Assembly (NCBI GenBank): GCA_905250025.1
Contig: CAJNOJ010000041.1
Span: forward strand, 62,001-126,000
From: Adineta ricciae
Lineage: Eukaryota > Rotifera > Eurotatoria > Adinetida > Adinetidae
DNA: 64,000 nt
Direction: 5' to 3'
The position numbers were made by a program, and so were the translations under genes. Below are positions 21,529 to 33,300 of this stretch, piece by piece. Each line of letters opens with the position of its first letter. Positions within the stretch are counted from its first letter, which is position 1. The notes below the pieces were generated by a model, which did not search any database, was not told the DNA's origin, and saw nothing but the letters and a program-made list of their open reading frames with translations.

Positions 21529-23803
21529 TTAGAGTGAACTGCGAATTTCTGCTGTTGTTTTCTGTTGTTTTGCTTTGAATTCGCGTCGTCGACGATGAAG
21601 AATCGGTTCTGTATAACCATTCGGTTGTTGAGCACCATCGAGAACAAGATCGAGCGCAGCTTGAAACGCAATACTGCCATCAAAATCAACTGACATCGGT
21701 CGATAATCAGAACTGTCCGCATTTTGTTGATCAACAATCTTGGCCATTCGTTGAAATGTTTCGACGGTCTGTTGTCTGTTGATTAATCCATGTCGTAACC
21801 AATTAGCAAGTAATTGACTTGAAATACGTAACGTTGCTCGATCTTCCATTAATCCAACATTATCAATGTCGGGTACTTTTGAGCAGCCGATACCTTGATC
21901 AATCCAACGAACAACGTAACCAAGAATACTTTGAGCATTGTTGTCTAATTCTCGTTGAATTTCTTCGGATGTAAGTTTTTTCGTTAAAACTGGAATAGTT
22001 AGTAAATCATCGAGATAATCATTGAGTAACGATGATGAAGCTGCAATATCAGCTTGACGAGCAAAAGCATCCACTTGATGATAATGTAAAGCATGAAGAG
22101 TAGCTGCAGTTGGCGAGGGGACCCATGCACATGTTGCTCCTGCTTTCAGATGAGCGATTTTCTGTTGAATCATTGCTGACATCATGTCAGGCATGGCCCA
22201 CATGCCTTTACCAATTTGTGCTTTGCCTGGTAGACTATGTCTTAAACCGACGTCGACGTTATTTTTCTCATAGGCCGATAGCCACTTCGTGTCTTTCAAT
22301 TGCCCTTTCGGTAGGACTGGACCAGCTTCCATTGATGTATGAATTTCATCGCCAGTTCGATCAAGAAATCCCGTGTTTATGAAAACTAATCGATCTTTTG
22401 CTTCACGAATGCAAGCACTAAGATTCAATGTTGTTCGCCGCTCTTCATCCATGACGCCCATTTTCAAAGTATGCTGCGGCAATTGAAGAAGATCTTCCAC
22501 GCGTGAAAACAATCGCGATGTAAATGCTACTTCTTCTGGACCGTGTTGTTTTGGTTTGACGATATACATCGAACCCGTACGACTATTTTTAATCGTCTGT
22601 GTCGACGTATTTTTAAGATCATGTAAAGCAATTAAACTTGTTATGACGACATCAAGAATACCTTCAGGAATTTCCTGATGATCTTTATCGAGAACTGCAT
22701 TCGTATACAATAGATGACCAACATGACGGATGAAAAGTAAAGATCGGCCAGGTAATGTCAAAGTACTGCCAGTTTTGGACGTATAAACTCGATCAGGATT
22801 TAACTTTCTTGTAATTGTTTCTTTGCCTTTACTAAATCGTGCTTCCAGAGTGCCTTTCATTAATCCCAACCAATTTCGGTATATTTCAACTTTGTCATCA
22901 GCATCCACTGCTGCTACTGAATCTTCACAATCGACAATCGTTGTCAATGCCGATTCAATTATCACATCCTTGACGCCAGCTGGATCGTTTCGGCTACGCG
23001 GCGGATCGATTTGGATTTCAATGTGAAGACCGTGATGAACAAGAAGAATAGCACTGGGCTTATCAGCCTGACCTTGGTAACCAGCAAATTGACCTGATGA
23101 TTGTAATTTAGCAACTGTTCCATTCAAAAGAGTAATCTAATACATATGAATATTGAGATCAAACAAAAAACACAGAACTCTTGCTTACTTTTAATTCTCC
23201 GTTTTCGACGCTATATTTTTGAGCATTAGCATGTGATAAACCGTCGGATAATGGAACAGCTTCATCAAGAAATTTACGCGTGAACGCAATGACTTTATCA
23301 CCACGTTTTTTGTTATATTTCGTTGTTTTCTCACAACCATCCAGTTCTGGTATGGCATCTGTTCCATATAAAGCATCGTAGAGCGAGCCCCAACGAGCAT
23401 TGGCAGCGTTCAATGTAAATCGAGCATTCATCAATGGTACAACTAATTGTGGACCAGCTCGAATTGCAACTTCTTCATCAACATTACTTGTTCTAATTTG
23501 AAAATTGTCAGCACCAGTTCGTGGACACAAATATCCAATGTCATATAGAAATGATTTGTAAGTAGCCACATCAGTGCGCTGGCCTTGATGTGTTCGATGC
23601 CATTGATCGATTTTGGCTTGTAAATCATCGCGTTTCTGTAAAAGAGCACGATTTTCAGGCGCGAAATCATTCACAATTGCTTGTACACCCGCCCAAAAAG
23701 CGAAAGCATTAATGTTTGTACCAGGTACAGCTTCTTGATTGACGAAGTTAAAAAGAACTTTCGAAATGTACAGTCCTCCGACTCGTATACGATCACTTGC
23801 CAT
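21529..23803 (-). CDS. glcB: Malate synthase G (bacterial type), with one intron
   Basis: Two exons, 23803-23189 and 23136-21529, separated by a 52-base GT-AG intron, encode 740 residues (E. coli enzyme: 723). The enzyme condenses glyoxylate with acetyl-CoA to malate. The match to malate synthase G runs end to end: [138 protein letters not shown]. By my alignment Arg342, Glu436, Asp464 and Asp637 correspond to the E. coli catalytic Arg338, Glu427, Asp455 and Asp631. The protein ends RSSL; a terminal SSL could be a weak peroxisomal signal. This isoform is typical of bacteria, while animal malate synthases of the glyoxylate shunt are usually type A, so horizontal origin is likely. The intron and animal neighbours argue against contamination. 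Confidence 0.95.
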
Positions 23804-25041
23804 GTTAAACTTTCGCACTCGTACGAATGTCCCTACTGACAATAAAGAAAATGTAACTCGCGTTCTTTTTTTTCCTTTATCTTAGTCGAGGTTTCTTGTA
23901 TTCGAGTCAATAAAAACAAGACGTAGGTGTATTTTCGTACGCACGTCGTTCGAAAGAGAAAAACAACACATTATCGTTATAGTTGCTTTCTGTCTAGTGG
24001 ATCCAATCCGATTAAATAGAACTGGCGACTTTCAGCTCGTTCTCTATAACTTGTGATTGTTGACCAATGACTAGACATTGAGCATAATGCTGAGTATTTT
24101 TGCATTTTTTTACTCAAAAATTCAAGTAAAAAGCATTTTGCAATAGTATTGATACTGAGTACATAGAACTGAGTACAAAACACTTGTGTAATAATGTACC
24201 TGCATATCGCTTCTTCGGCTGCGAATTATCAAGCTTTTTCCTATTTTATCTTAATTAGAATGTGAAGTTTCATCTAAATTCATATGTGTGATATGCTTCT
24301 GCAGAGCTTTATCACATATGGTTCTTCAGAAGTGTGTACAGTATAGTCAAAAGAAAGAGTAAGAGAATATACAATCACAAGGCTAAAGGTCAATTAAGCA
24401 AAAAAAACGTCAATCAATCGTGAGCGTGAAAGTGTGAGTGTTAACAAAGAAGACGGATCTACATCTTCATCTTTATTAACGTGCAAATCTCCATCCTCAC
24501 CCTCGTACCCTAAAGATGTGGAATTTTTATGGGAGTAATAGGATTAGAAAATATAAATATGTAATTATTTGTCTGGTCCTGAAGTTCTTAGGAAATTACT
24601 TATAAGACCGATGCTGTGTAGTGATAACAATTTGAATGTGAAAGGAGGAAATTGTCTAGATAACAATTTTTTTGTAACAGAAACTTTGGTAATCATTCTT
24701 TTTCTAATAAAAATCATTTTGAATTTGCTTCCAGAAGAGGATCAATGGTCAGTAGAATGCGCGATACATGTACAATATACAAATTATATATATTAGATGT
24801 CGCCATCATCAGTGGAATTGGAAAAATTCTTCAGATTCACGTTGAGTTCAAGTAAATTTCATTTTCAAGAAAAATTCTCCGAAATATCATTTTTTTAAAT
24901 TAAAAGAATCTTATCATAATTAATGACTTTACACAAAAATACCCGTTTTATAACTTATCTTTTCTTTCCACTCACACATACGTATCGAGTGTACATACAT
25001 AGTTCTTTGACTGATTGGATACGAAAATATTTTCTAACACG
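23804..25041. promoter_or_regulatory. Divergent intergenic region malate synthase / Tudor gene
   Basis: About 1.2 kb between divergently transcribed genes should hold both promoters. It contains an imperfect inverted repeat at 24281-24320 (arms CATATGTGTGATA and TATCACATATG), and repeated ACTGAGTAC words near 24150-24175. No gene is seen. Confidence 0.35.
24281..24320. repeat. Imperfect inverted repeat
   Basis: The arms CATATGTGTGATA and TATCACATATG are complementary except for a two-base insertion and enclose about 16 bases. It could form a hairpin or bind a dimeric factor. No function can be assigned. Confidence 0.5.
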
Positions 25042-26237
25042 ATGAGTTCCCGTTGTGGTAGATTGAATTGGTCGAATATAGAAGTACATATTTCGGATAA
25101 AGCAATTGAAAAACAACATCAATTTACTGCATCTGCTTCTCCCTTATCAACCAATACGGTATCGGCGGATGATGAACAAGAGACAAGTTTACCAGCTGCA
25201 ACCAAATCAGCGTGGAAACCTAAAACTGGCGTTGGTGAAATGCGTATGGAAGAATTCGTTGGTAATTTTATGTTGACAAGTAATAAACTAGACATAGTTG
25301 TCTGTTAATTTTGTCGTTATTTTTGAATTTGTGTAGATGCTGAAGAAGTAGCTATTGATCGAAAATATAAAAAGCAGGCGACGCGAGTTGAATATTCTAA
25401 AGTTTCGTCTATTCCTAAACCAGTGCGCATATCAAATCGTTTGCAATCTATTCGAGATACGCCGTTATCAATACGTATCACCAATCTATTTGTTGGCCAA
25501 CATCTTTTAAACGTTTTTGTCTGTCATGTTGAATCGTGTTCAAATATATACATCATGTTTGGTGATGATTACAATCGAGCAACGAAATTATTCCAAGAAA
25601 TGAATGCCTGTGAGGAATTGATTCGACCGCTAAATACGAATTTTGAGTAAGTGAATTTGAGCCTCATGGCTGACAAATATTTGTATGGAATTCAACGTTA
25701 GAACGAAAGAAAAAGATCTTGTTGCTTTACGTCATGAAAATAATTGGTTTCGTGGCTGCTGTTTAAACTCTACTAGTACACATGTCGATGTTTTCTGTAT
25801 TGATTCAGGTGCGACAATCACCTGTTCAAAAAATGGTAAAGTACTTCGAATTTATATCTTTACACATACAATTTTCTTTCTTTTCAATATAGATGTTCGT
25901 CGTTTACCGGATATGTAAGTTCTAAATGAACACGATCTATTTACTTTATTTTCTTTTTTCATTAACTTTTGATTTCGGACATCGCCGCCATGCTGTATCG
26001 AATGTTCACTCTCTGGCTTACCCTCGCTGTCGAATACAATTCATACGGAATGTTTTGAGCTTCTATGTATGTTCAGTTACTATTTGTTTTGATTTACTCA
26101 CTTTGAATTCTATAGATAAAGATCGATATGAAGCAATTGTTACACGAATTGATGCATCGAATCGTCCAACAATTGTCTTGTATTATGAGAATGAAAATGT
26201 CAATGATCAATTACTTGCAATGCTCAACATAGTCTAA
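25042..26237 (+). CDS. Tudor-domain protein
   Basis: About five or six exons. Exon 1 starts MSSRCGRLNWSNIEVHISD, a polar low-complexity region, and is spliced after MEEFV to DAEEVAIDRKYKK. An extended Tudor region follows: IRITNLFVGQHLLNVFVCHV, a helix with NRATKLFQEMNACEELI, then VALRHENNWFRGCCLNSTST and VDVFCIDSGATITC, the classical Tudor core with aromatic Trp-Phe, Cys and Asp positions. The last exon (DKDRYEAIVTRIDASNRPTI) resembles the start of the SNase-like half and ends ...LLAMLNIV. Tudor proteins of this kind bind methylarginine on Piwi and related germline proteins; that role is by family only. The start at 25042 is chosen over an in-frame Met at 25015. Confidence 0.75.
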
Positions 26238-27326
26238 GCAATGATACGAAACTTGTCTTTATTTGTGAAATACTGCTTCTAATTGCTTTTGTTTTCTTTC
26301 GAATAAATGTATACATGAAAGGACATGACTCTTGTCTGCAGAACAAAAGATGAATTGTAAATAATTGAATGTACGTACATCGATATTACCAACTATTCAA
26401 ACAGACCTTGCGTGTATCTATTCAATACATATCGAAACAAATAATAATGAAGTATCAATATTATCAAATTTATCGATAAAATGCGCTCGTTGTGTTTGAT
26501 AAGTATGTTTGATTAAATCTCTCTAATCTATGACGTGACATACGTCAATTTTCTGGGTGGATAAAGATATACTCGAATAAGTATCCTATTGACAATAATC
26601 AATTGTACATGTGATTATTGCGCTATGCTAGGAGAGAAGAAAAAGATTTTTTTTTTCAAAATATTCTCTGATGTAACTCAGCTTAAAGTTCAATAGTACA
26701 TAATCTTATTTTAACATAAAAAGACAATGATACGTTTTAGAGGCACATACACAAATAAATAGTTATATAATTAGCATATTTTATATGAATTCTCAAATGT
26801 CAGCGAAATTCGCATTTTCTTAATCATCATCAACGTTTAGAATGAGTATCAACACGTCACAGTCATTTTTTTGTTCTGTTCTTCTCCATACTCATTACCG
26901 ATATCCATACCCACGCATTCGTAGATCTACATGGCATCAGATGCAAAAAATGTCGTTGCTATCGAGCGTATACAAGAAGAAAATGAGAAAGAGACAAAGC
27001 GAAACATGTGAATTAATGCCTATGACCGATGTCAACATATTGGCCATTATATTTCAGCGCGTTTAATGTAATTGACGAGAGCATTGAGAAGTTTTTGTAA
27101 AGAAACAGAGAAGAAAGAAGAGAGAAGAGAAAACATATATATATATTGTTCTCGTTTTCAATTCATAATATAATCTTCATTCGATCAAACAGGCACATAC
27201 TCATAGGACGGCACAAGCACTTCTTTAGAACTATACACATTAGTCATATCACATACGGTCAGACGGTCTGTCTTTTTCTTTTTTTCTAGAACGTGATCCA
27301 TCGCATTTTCGTCTTCATAATTTACA
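26238..27326. other. Intergenic, no gene seen
   Basis: About 1.1 kb of AT-rich sequence with AATAAA-like hexamers just after the Tudor gene and presumably the promoter of the second tetraspanin on the right. The frames here (for example 26842-27066) show no recognisable family. Confidence 0.5.
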
Positions 27327-28250
27327 ATGGCGTCAGGACGTGGTCGCGGTAGTATGTCATTGGGCATGAAGCTCATTCGCTTCCTTATTGTTCTTCTTAA
27401 TCTGGCTTTTATTATGGTGGGCTTAATTTTACTTGCAATCGGAGTATTTGTTGTCAGAGATCCTAAAATGCAACAACTCCGTCCATTATTAAATCCAGAT
27501 ATAGCCGCGCAATATTCGCAAGGTCTCTCAAATATCGAAATATTTGCTATTGGGTTAATTGCAGTGGGTGGTGTCTTATTATTGATCGGATTTCTTGGTA
27601 GGAAAACAGTGATTCATTGAAATTTGAAATGTCAAATTGATTCTCTTTTAGGCTGTTGCGGAGCTATCAAAGGCTTTCGATTCTTACATCTTCTTTATGC
27701 TGCAGTCGTTGGTCTTGTCATTCTTGCTGAAATTGCCATTGTTGTCATATTTTTTCTCTATCAAAGTCGATTTCGCACACAACTTGTTGCTAAACTTCAA
27801 GATTCCATCGCTGTTAATTACGTTGGCATTCCTCTTAACAATAAAACCGTGGCCAACTCAGCATCGCTTTCATGGGATTTTGCTCAGTTCAATTTACAAT
27901 GTTGTGGAGCTGTGAATAAAAATGACTTTATACGTGCCGGTAATTGGACACGACAAAATCCATACGATACATCGAAGCAATTAGTTGTCCCATTCACATG
28001 TTGTCCATTAAATGCAACAAAAAGTTGGACACAATTACCCACAAACTATTCTTCGGCAACTCAATGTGCAACAACGGGAGAAACTGCTTATGTTCAAGGC
28101 TGCTACGATCGTTTAGCTGATATCTTATCTTCGTATAAAACTGGTGTGATCATTGGAGGTGTTGTTGTTCTCGTTATCGAAGTGCTCGCTCTTGTTTTTG
28201 CTGTACTTCTCTACCGTCGTAAAGAAGATGAAGTCTACGATACATTGTGA
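27327..28250 (+). CDS. Tetraspanin (second)
   Basis: Two exons, 27327-27597 and 27652-28250, with a 54-base intron that joins GFLG to CCGAIKG. Four membrane segments are clear: LIVLLNLAFIMVGLILLAIG, IFAIGLIAVGGVLLLIGFLG, LLYAAVVGLVILAEIAIVVI and GVIIGGVVVLVIEVLALVFA. The large loop carries the CCG motif (FNLQCCGAVNKNDF), a CCP pair (PFTCCPLNATKSW) and two more cysteines, plus several N-glycosylation sites. The cytosolic tail is short (YRRKEDEVYDTL). A membrane organiser by family. Not closely similar to the first tetraspanin in this window. Confidence 0.92.
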
Positions 28251-28662
28251 ATGTAAACGATAACAACAATAGTGAAGTGTTCTGTTTGTACTGTTCATTT
28301 CATATCTATCATTATTATTCTTTCTATGCGGTGCTTTGCGTGATAACAATCGAAGGAAAAAAAAGCAACAACTAAACGCTTCTTCTTTCTTTTTCGTTTC
28401 TTTGGGAAGGGATCATGGGTAATAAAAATGTCGAACTTTTTATTTCACTTCAACTCATCAACTATACATGCATGCGCAATATCAATAAAAACGAGGCAAA
28501 TTTGTTTGCATAAGCGAATTTCAACATCGATTCGAGTGAACTCAATCGAGCGACGATCTTATGAAAATGTCCGACTCATCCCTGAGGAAATCAAACACAA
28601 CACTAATAGGATTAGTAATGTCTTGATAATGATGTAGAAGAGTGAACATGAATGTATTTTAT
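28251..28662. other. Convergent intergenic region
   Basis: About 410 bases between the tetraspanin stop (plus) and the GPCR stop (minus), holding both 3' ends. No gene seen. Confidence 0.5.
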
Positions 28663-29682
28663 TCATGAAAGGTCACTTTTTGTTTCACAATGAAAAAGTT
28701 GAACGGGTATAATACGATTCGAACACTGTGGCATTGAGCAATGAAAACACGAATAGAATTTTGCCAATTGTTTACGAAATGTTGAACTGCCTAAGTAAAG
28801 AAAGAAGACGTTGGTCGCATTGCGCGTATATAATAAAGTATTGCTTCCAAGCAGAATGATATCACCGTACTCTTGATTTGAAATGCGTGAGAAAAATACC
28901 GAAAAACATAATCGATTTGGTAATGTTAACATCATGTATACAGCACACATGCCGATCAACATAAAGCACAGTCGTTGCTTTTGGTGATTTGATTGAAGAT
29001 TAATTCGACGATTGTACAGCTTAATTATGATTAAAACAATGCCGAGTGTCATGATCACAAATGGAGTGATATACATGACAACTAGATGTATCCATGGATA
29101 AATTTTGTCGTAGAAAAACATGATGTTTGTATTGAATGACTGATAGCATACGATTTGATCTGTACGTTCGTCTCGAACACCCAATGATAGGAGAAATCCA
29201 TCCAGGAGAAATAATAAAAGAATAATTACAATCGATATGATCAATGCATGATGACGTTTCGTCATGTGTGTTCGATAGAATTTTGACCGAAGGATTAAAG
29301 TTCGATCGATTGCTATGAGAGTCAGAAATAGAGCTGATAAGTGTAAAGTATAAAAACTAAGAAAAGCAATACTACGACAAAGAAATAAGGACTGATCAGA
29401 TAATTGTATTCTGTCATTGAATTCCATAATTATATAATTCAAATTCCATTGATAGAGTGAAAGAGTATCGGATAGAAATAGAAATATGAAATAAATGTAT
29501 GTTGAACGGCCTCGACGACGTTGCCGGCAAAGAATACAAAAAATACAAAGAAAATTACCCATTGTACCAATGATAATCAGAATAATTGGAATGACTCCAG
29601 CAAAAACCAATTCAACGGTTTGGAATGGTCTGTTATCAGTTTTCCGTGGCCATGGCATTTTATGTTCTAGCAGATATGACAC
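28663..29682 (-). CDS. Rhodopsin-like 7TM receptor (GPCR)
   Basis: A single exon encodes 339 residues with seven hydrophobic segments. TM1 has GTMGNFLCIFCILCR (the conserved GN). The TM3 end reads LTLIAIDRTLIL, placing Asp-Arg at the DRY position with Thr instead of Tyr. TM7 ends RNATNVFFLYLGSSTFRKQL, with NVFFLY where NPxxY is usual. A disulfide is likely between Cys in the first loop (SLFLCRS) and Cys in the second (IVCYQSF). Together these point to a peptide-type class A receptor of the kind greatly expanded in rotifers and other spiralians. The ligand cannot be guessed. The start is the first Met at 29682; Met at 29658 (MPWPRK) is an alternative. Confidence 0.85.
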   Translation of the reverse strand: MSYLLEHKMPWPRKTDNRPFQTVELVFAGVIPIILIIIGTMGNFLCIFCILCRQRRRGRSTYIYFIFLFLSDTLSLYQWNLNYIIMEFNDRIQLSDQSLFLCRSIAFLSFYTLHLSALFLTLIAIDRTLILRSKFYRTHMTKRHHALIISIVIILLLFLLDGFLLSLGVRDERTDQIVCYQSFNTNIMFFYDKIYPWIHLVVMYITPFVIMTLGIVLIIIKLYNRRINLQSNHQKQRLCFMLIGMCAVYMMLTLPNRLCFSVFFSRISNQEYGDIILLGSNTLLYTRNATNVFFLYLGSSTFRKQLAKFYSCFHCSMPQCSNRIIPVQLFHCETKSDLS

Positions 29683-30351
29683 TGTTCTCAGTTTGGAAAG
29701 AAATGAACGACAAGTTTCATTTTACTGAAGTGAAAGTCATTCCATCAAGAGTATACTTTTCTTTTAAATGTTATTATCATGAACGACAAAAGTATTTAAA
29801 TATAAATAACTTATTATGAGGAGACAGTCACCTGCTAAACACAACATATTTGTTGCCATACTTTTCTATTCAAAATTGTAAATGACGATGTAGTATGGAC
29901 TGCTTTATAAATAGGATGTGAACGTCATATGAGGTATAGGGCACGCCTACGGTTGGTAGGATCAATACTGAAACGAACGCGAAAACGACATCTAACGCGT
30001 TACGGTGTGGTCAGGACTGGACGCTCCCATCGTCTCTCGGCCCGGTTTACCATCTGCTCTCATATTCGATCATAATACCCTTTCTTGTTCTTTTGTGTAA
30101 CATAGCTGAATAGCTCAGTCGATCCCCGCAGCCGGAGATACACTTCTTTTGTCGCCTATCGACAAAATATCTTTATTTTCTCCATTGTATAACTATTGAA
30201 AACTTTTGCACAGAAAAATGATGCCAGATTAAGATGCATATTCGTATAAAACAGGAATACTATTCACATAGGAAGAAGAATACATATGATGTATTGGTAC
30301 GGGTGAAAGACAGCTCAAGAAATGGAATTATTTACATAATTTTGCTAAGCT
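29683..30351. other. Intergenic with decayed tRNA sequence
   Basis: About 670 bases between the GPCR start and the TRPM stop. Apart from the tRNA-like relics at 30001-30137 I see no gene. A TRPM 3' UTR is expected at the right end. Confidence 0.5.
30001..30137 (+). pseudogene. Decayed tRNA-Glu-like sequence in two pieces
   Basis: Bases 30001-30052 resemble the intact tRNA-Glu at 35320: CGGTGTGGTC, a deletion over the D-loop, then GACTGGACGCTCCCATCGTCT and GGCCCGG. The acceptor stem is broken and the anticodon loop reads CTCCCAT. A second piece at 30105-30137 joins a D-arm-like TAGCTCAGTCG to a T-arm and acceptor-like GATCCCCGCAGCCGGA. Neither can fold as a tRNA. They may be relics of one or two tRNA genes or of a tRNA-derived short repeat. 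Confidence 0.6.
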
Positions 30352-33300
30352 TCATTCGGCCATTGTTGACGCTTCACATGTAATTTTGACATGCGAAACT
30401 GTTTTACGAAGTTGACGTAATTGAGAATCCACTTTTTCTTGCCAATTCGCTTCTGATTGTTTGTCTTTCGCAGCTTGTTCGAACACATCACTTTCATAGG
30501 CAAGTGCTTCACGTCGTCGTAAATTTAAGATTTGATCAGATGATAACTCAGCTAGAAAAATAAACCATACTATATGTGAATATGTAGACAGACAACATCA
30601 AAAGAAGGTCAAAATTGGGAATAAAAGCACATTTACCACCTTTACAAAATCCTCAGTGAACATATAGTCGAAGGAAGACACACACTCACCGAAGAATGAT
30701 GTCTGTCCTAGAATATAGAAGATAACACAGAAGAAGGATAGTCGAATTGAATGACGAAAATGAAAGGACTTTGAAAGAACGGCAAGGTAGAAACTTCGTG
30801 AACTTACGATTGAAAGGTTTCGATTCGTAATTTCCTGTACTCAAAAGATTCAATGGTGGAGGTAATGGGGCGAGAATTGTGTATTCCTTAATAATGTGAT
30901 AACTAAATCATGAAAGTGGAAACAATATCTATATGCGAAAAAGTGGAAAATGAACTCACCGATGAAATTTCCATAGTGTATCCATTTTGGAATACATTCG
31001 ATCGAATGTATTACTACAAAAATGTACATGTTGAATATTTCAAGAGAAACCTCTATGGAATACGTACGAAAACATTGCAACAAGAAGATTAACTAAAAGA
31101 ATATTGCTAATAGCCATGTAAAATGCTAATAGTACAAATGCTGCCCAGCCAGTTAATTCGAAATTATCTAAAGAGGGGATCATTTGACGAGAGTATTCAT
31201 TTCGACATCCTCTTCTCACCTTTAACGTCATCCAGATCGTTAATTTGACCAAACACATGCCTAGAAACGGCGACTGAATGGAAAACTTATTTCAATAGCA
31301 AACAAACTTTTACCAGTAAGCCGCATGAAATATTTTACGAAATATCGCAAGATCAAATGGTGGCTGACCACTCTTCAGTAATGAGAATGACGCCACACCG
31401 TACGCCGATGTAAAAACAAAGAATATCGAGAAGAAAGTCATCATGTCGTTGAGCTAAATGAAAAAAGAAAATGAATGAAACTTTCACTCGAACATAGTAT
31501 CAAGTGAATAGCAAGGCATGCAAATAAACATAAGACATGTTCGTTTGTCAAACCGTTCGAAGCACGGACCACTCCTACCATAGCTTGTATCATCAAAAGC
31601 ATTGGTCCAACTGTTCGGTCGATCATCAATAGAATTAGTAAACGAATAAACCACAGAACAACATCAACAGCAAGAAACGCTCTATTTTCGGCGAAAGAGA
31701 TATCGATAAACCATGGAATATTCTCAGAATAATATCAAACCTTGCTGCATTCAATGTTGTTTTTGTATTGTAAGATTCCAAAATAATCGAAGCGACGTAC
31801 ATGATGACGCAGAGTGTGTCCAGTTTATTCCACGATTCATCCAAATAGAGTAGAACAGTTTGTACGATGCTGTTCTCTTTCGTTTTGAATAATTTCGCCT
31901 GCATGGAAAAGAAAACATTTTCTATTGAGATCGCAGAGAAGTCGTCTTACCTGTCGGAATTCCTCCAATGCAAACATAAACACCCAGATGTTTATGATTA
32001 ACTGCAACAATGACCATGAACATTTGGACGATTTTGGTCGCGCACAAAACATGTCATCGGCTGCACAGGTGCCATTTTGCGATAGAAATATTATTTCTTC
32101 GTTCAATTCTATGAGTGACGGTTTAACAAACAGGACAAGATACGATAAGAGACATAGGAAGATTATGTAGAAGAGAAAGTGAACTTGGTATTTAACTCGT
32201 GGTCGCGATAATTTATTCTTCATTGTTAAGACATGTTTGATCACATTCTGTTGATCTTTTGCTCTAAAATTCACATGCGATAGAATGAATGTCTTTTGAT
32301 CGAACAGAAATTTTCTTACTGAATGCCTGTTGTTGCATGGCCGAACGAGGATGCCGTACTCGCCAGCATACGATCGAAATGTTTGCCTTTTATCTGAAAA
32401 CGTCTCAAAGAATTAAAGTTAAGCGTAATAAACAGCATATGTACCTTTTGTGTAGTTTCTCCACTCCAGATAAAATCGAACACTTCTTGAACAGCTGTAT
32501 GTCCAACGAAATCCTCGCTATGCGACATGACTAAATAACAGAGTAGAAGATGAAATTTGATGAATCATTGTCTACATACTGGCAACTTCTAATGATGATA
32601 GTTTATTGAACTCGAAATTCTCGCGTTTTAACGCTAAACGTGCCATGTTGGGATTAGATAGATATAAACATTGAAGAAGGCGCATAGCAAGATTTTCATA
32701 TTCACTAAAACAAATCAGTAATATTTAAAAATCATCATCGCCTTTCTCCCCTACTCGGCATGATCTCTCAGTTTTTGAACGGTAACAATTTCTGTCGAAC
32801 TTCGTTTGACGCACAGTTCAGCTGTATGACGATACACATGCGCAGCGATAAGAGCACCGCATAGACGATCCTAAGGAGCAAAAGCATATATTGAATTTCA
32901 GCTAAATTGTAACTTACATTTAACCGTCTCCAAAAATGTAATGATAGATTATAATGATCAAAAAATACTGCCCAGAGAAATAATTTCACATTGATTGATT
33001 GTATTTCATCCTCTGCTGTTTCAATATTTTCATCCGGCTAAAATTCGACCAAGTCGCAATAATTATCATTGATCTCCAAATCAACTTACTGAATGGTATA
33101 CATTATCAAGACTACAACCGAAATCTTGTTGAATGCATTCGAGAAACAAATCATGATTATAATTCTACAAAGTATTTTCATCGATTGCTTCTAACTAATC
33201 ATCAGCATTTCTTACCATCTTTACACTTAACTCACATTCGAACTTTTCCCCAAGATTGTCCGATGTAATACCACATGTGTCCTCCAGAACATGAAGAAAC

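Noticed and set aside
22110-22382. Plus-strand frame inside malate synthase G
   Set aside because: Antisense shadow of a strongly conserved exon.
21529-23803. Bacterial contamination as source of malate synthase G
   Set aside because: The gene has a GT-AG intron of the same size as its neighbours and lies between animal genes in one contiguous sequence.
27185-27376. Minus-strand 63-residue frame overlapping the tetraspanin start
   Set aside because: Overlaps a well-supported gene and its leader; no family resemblance.
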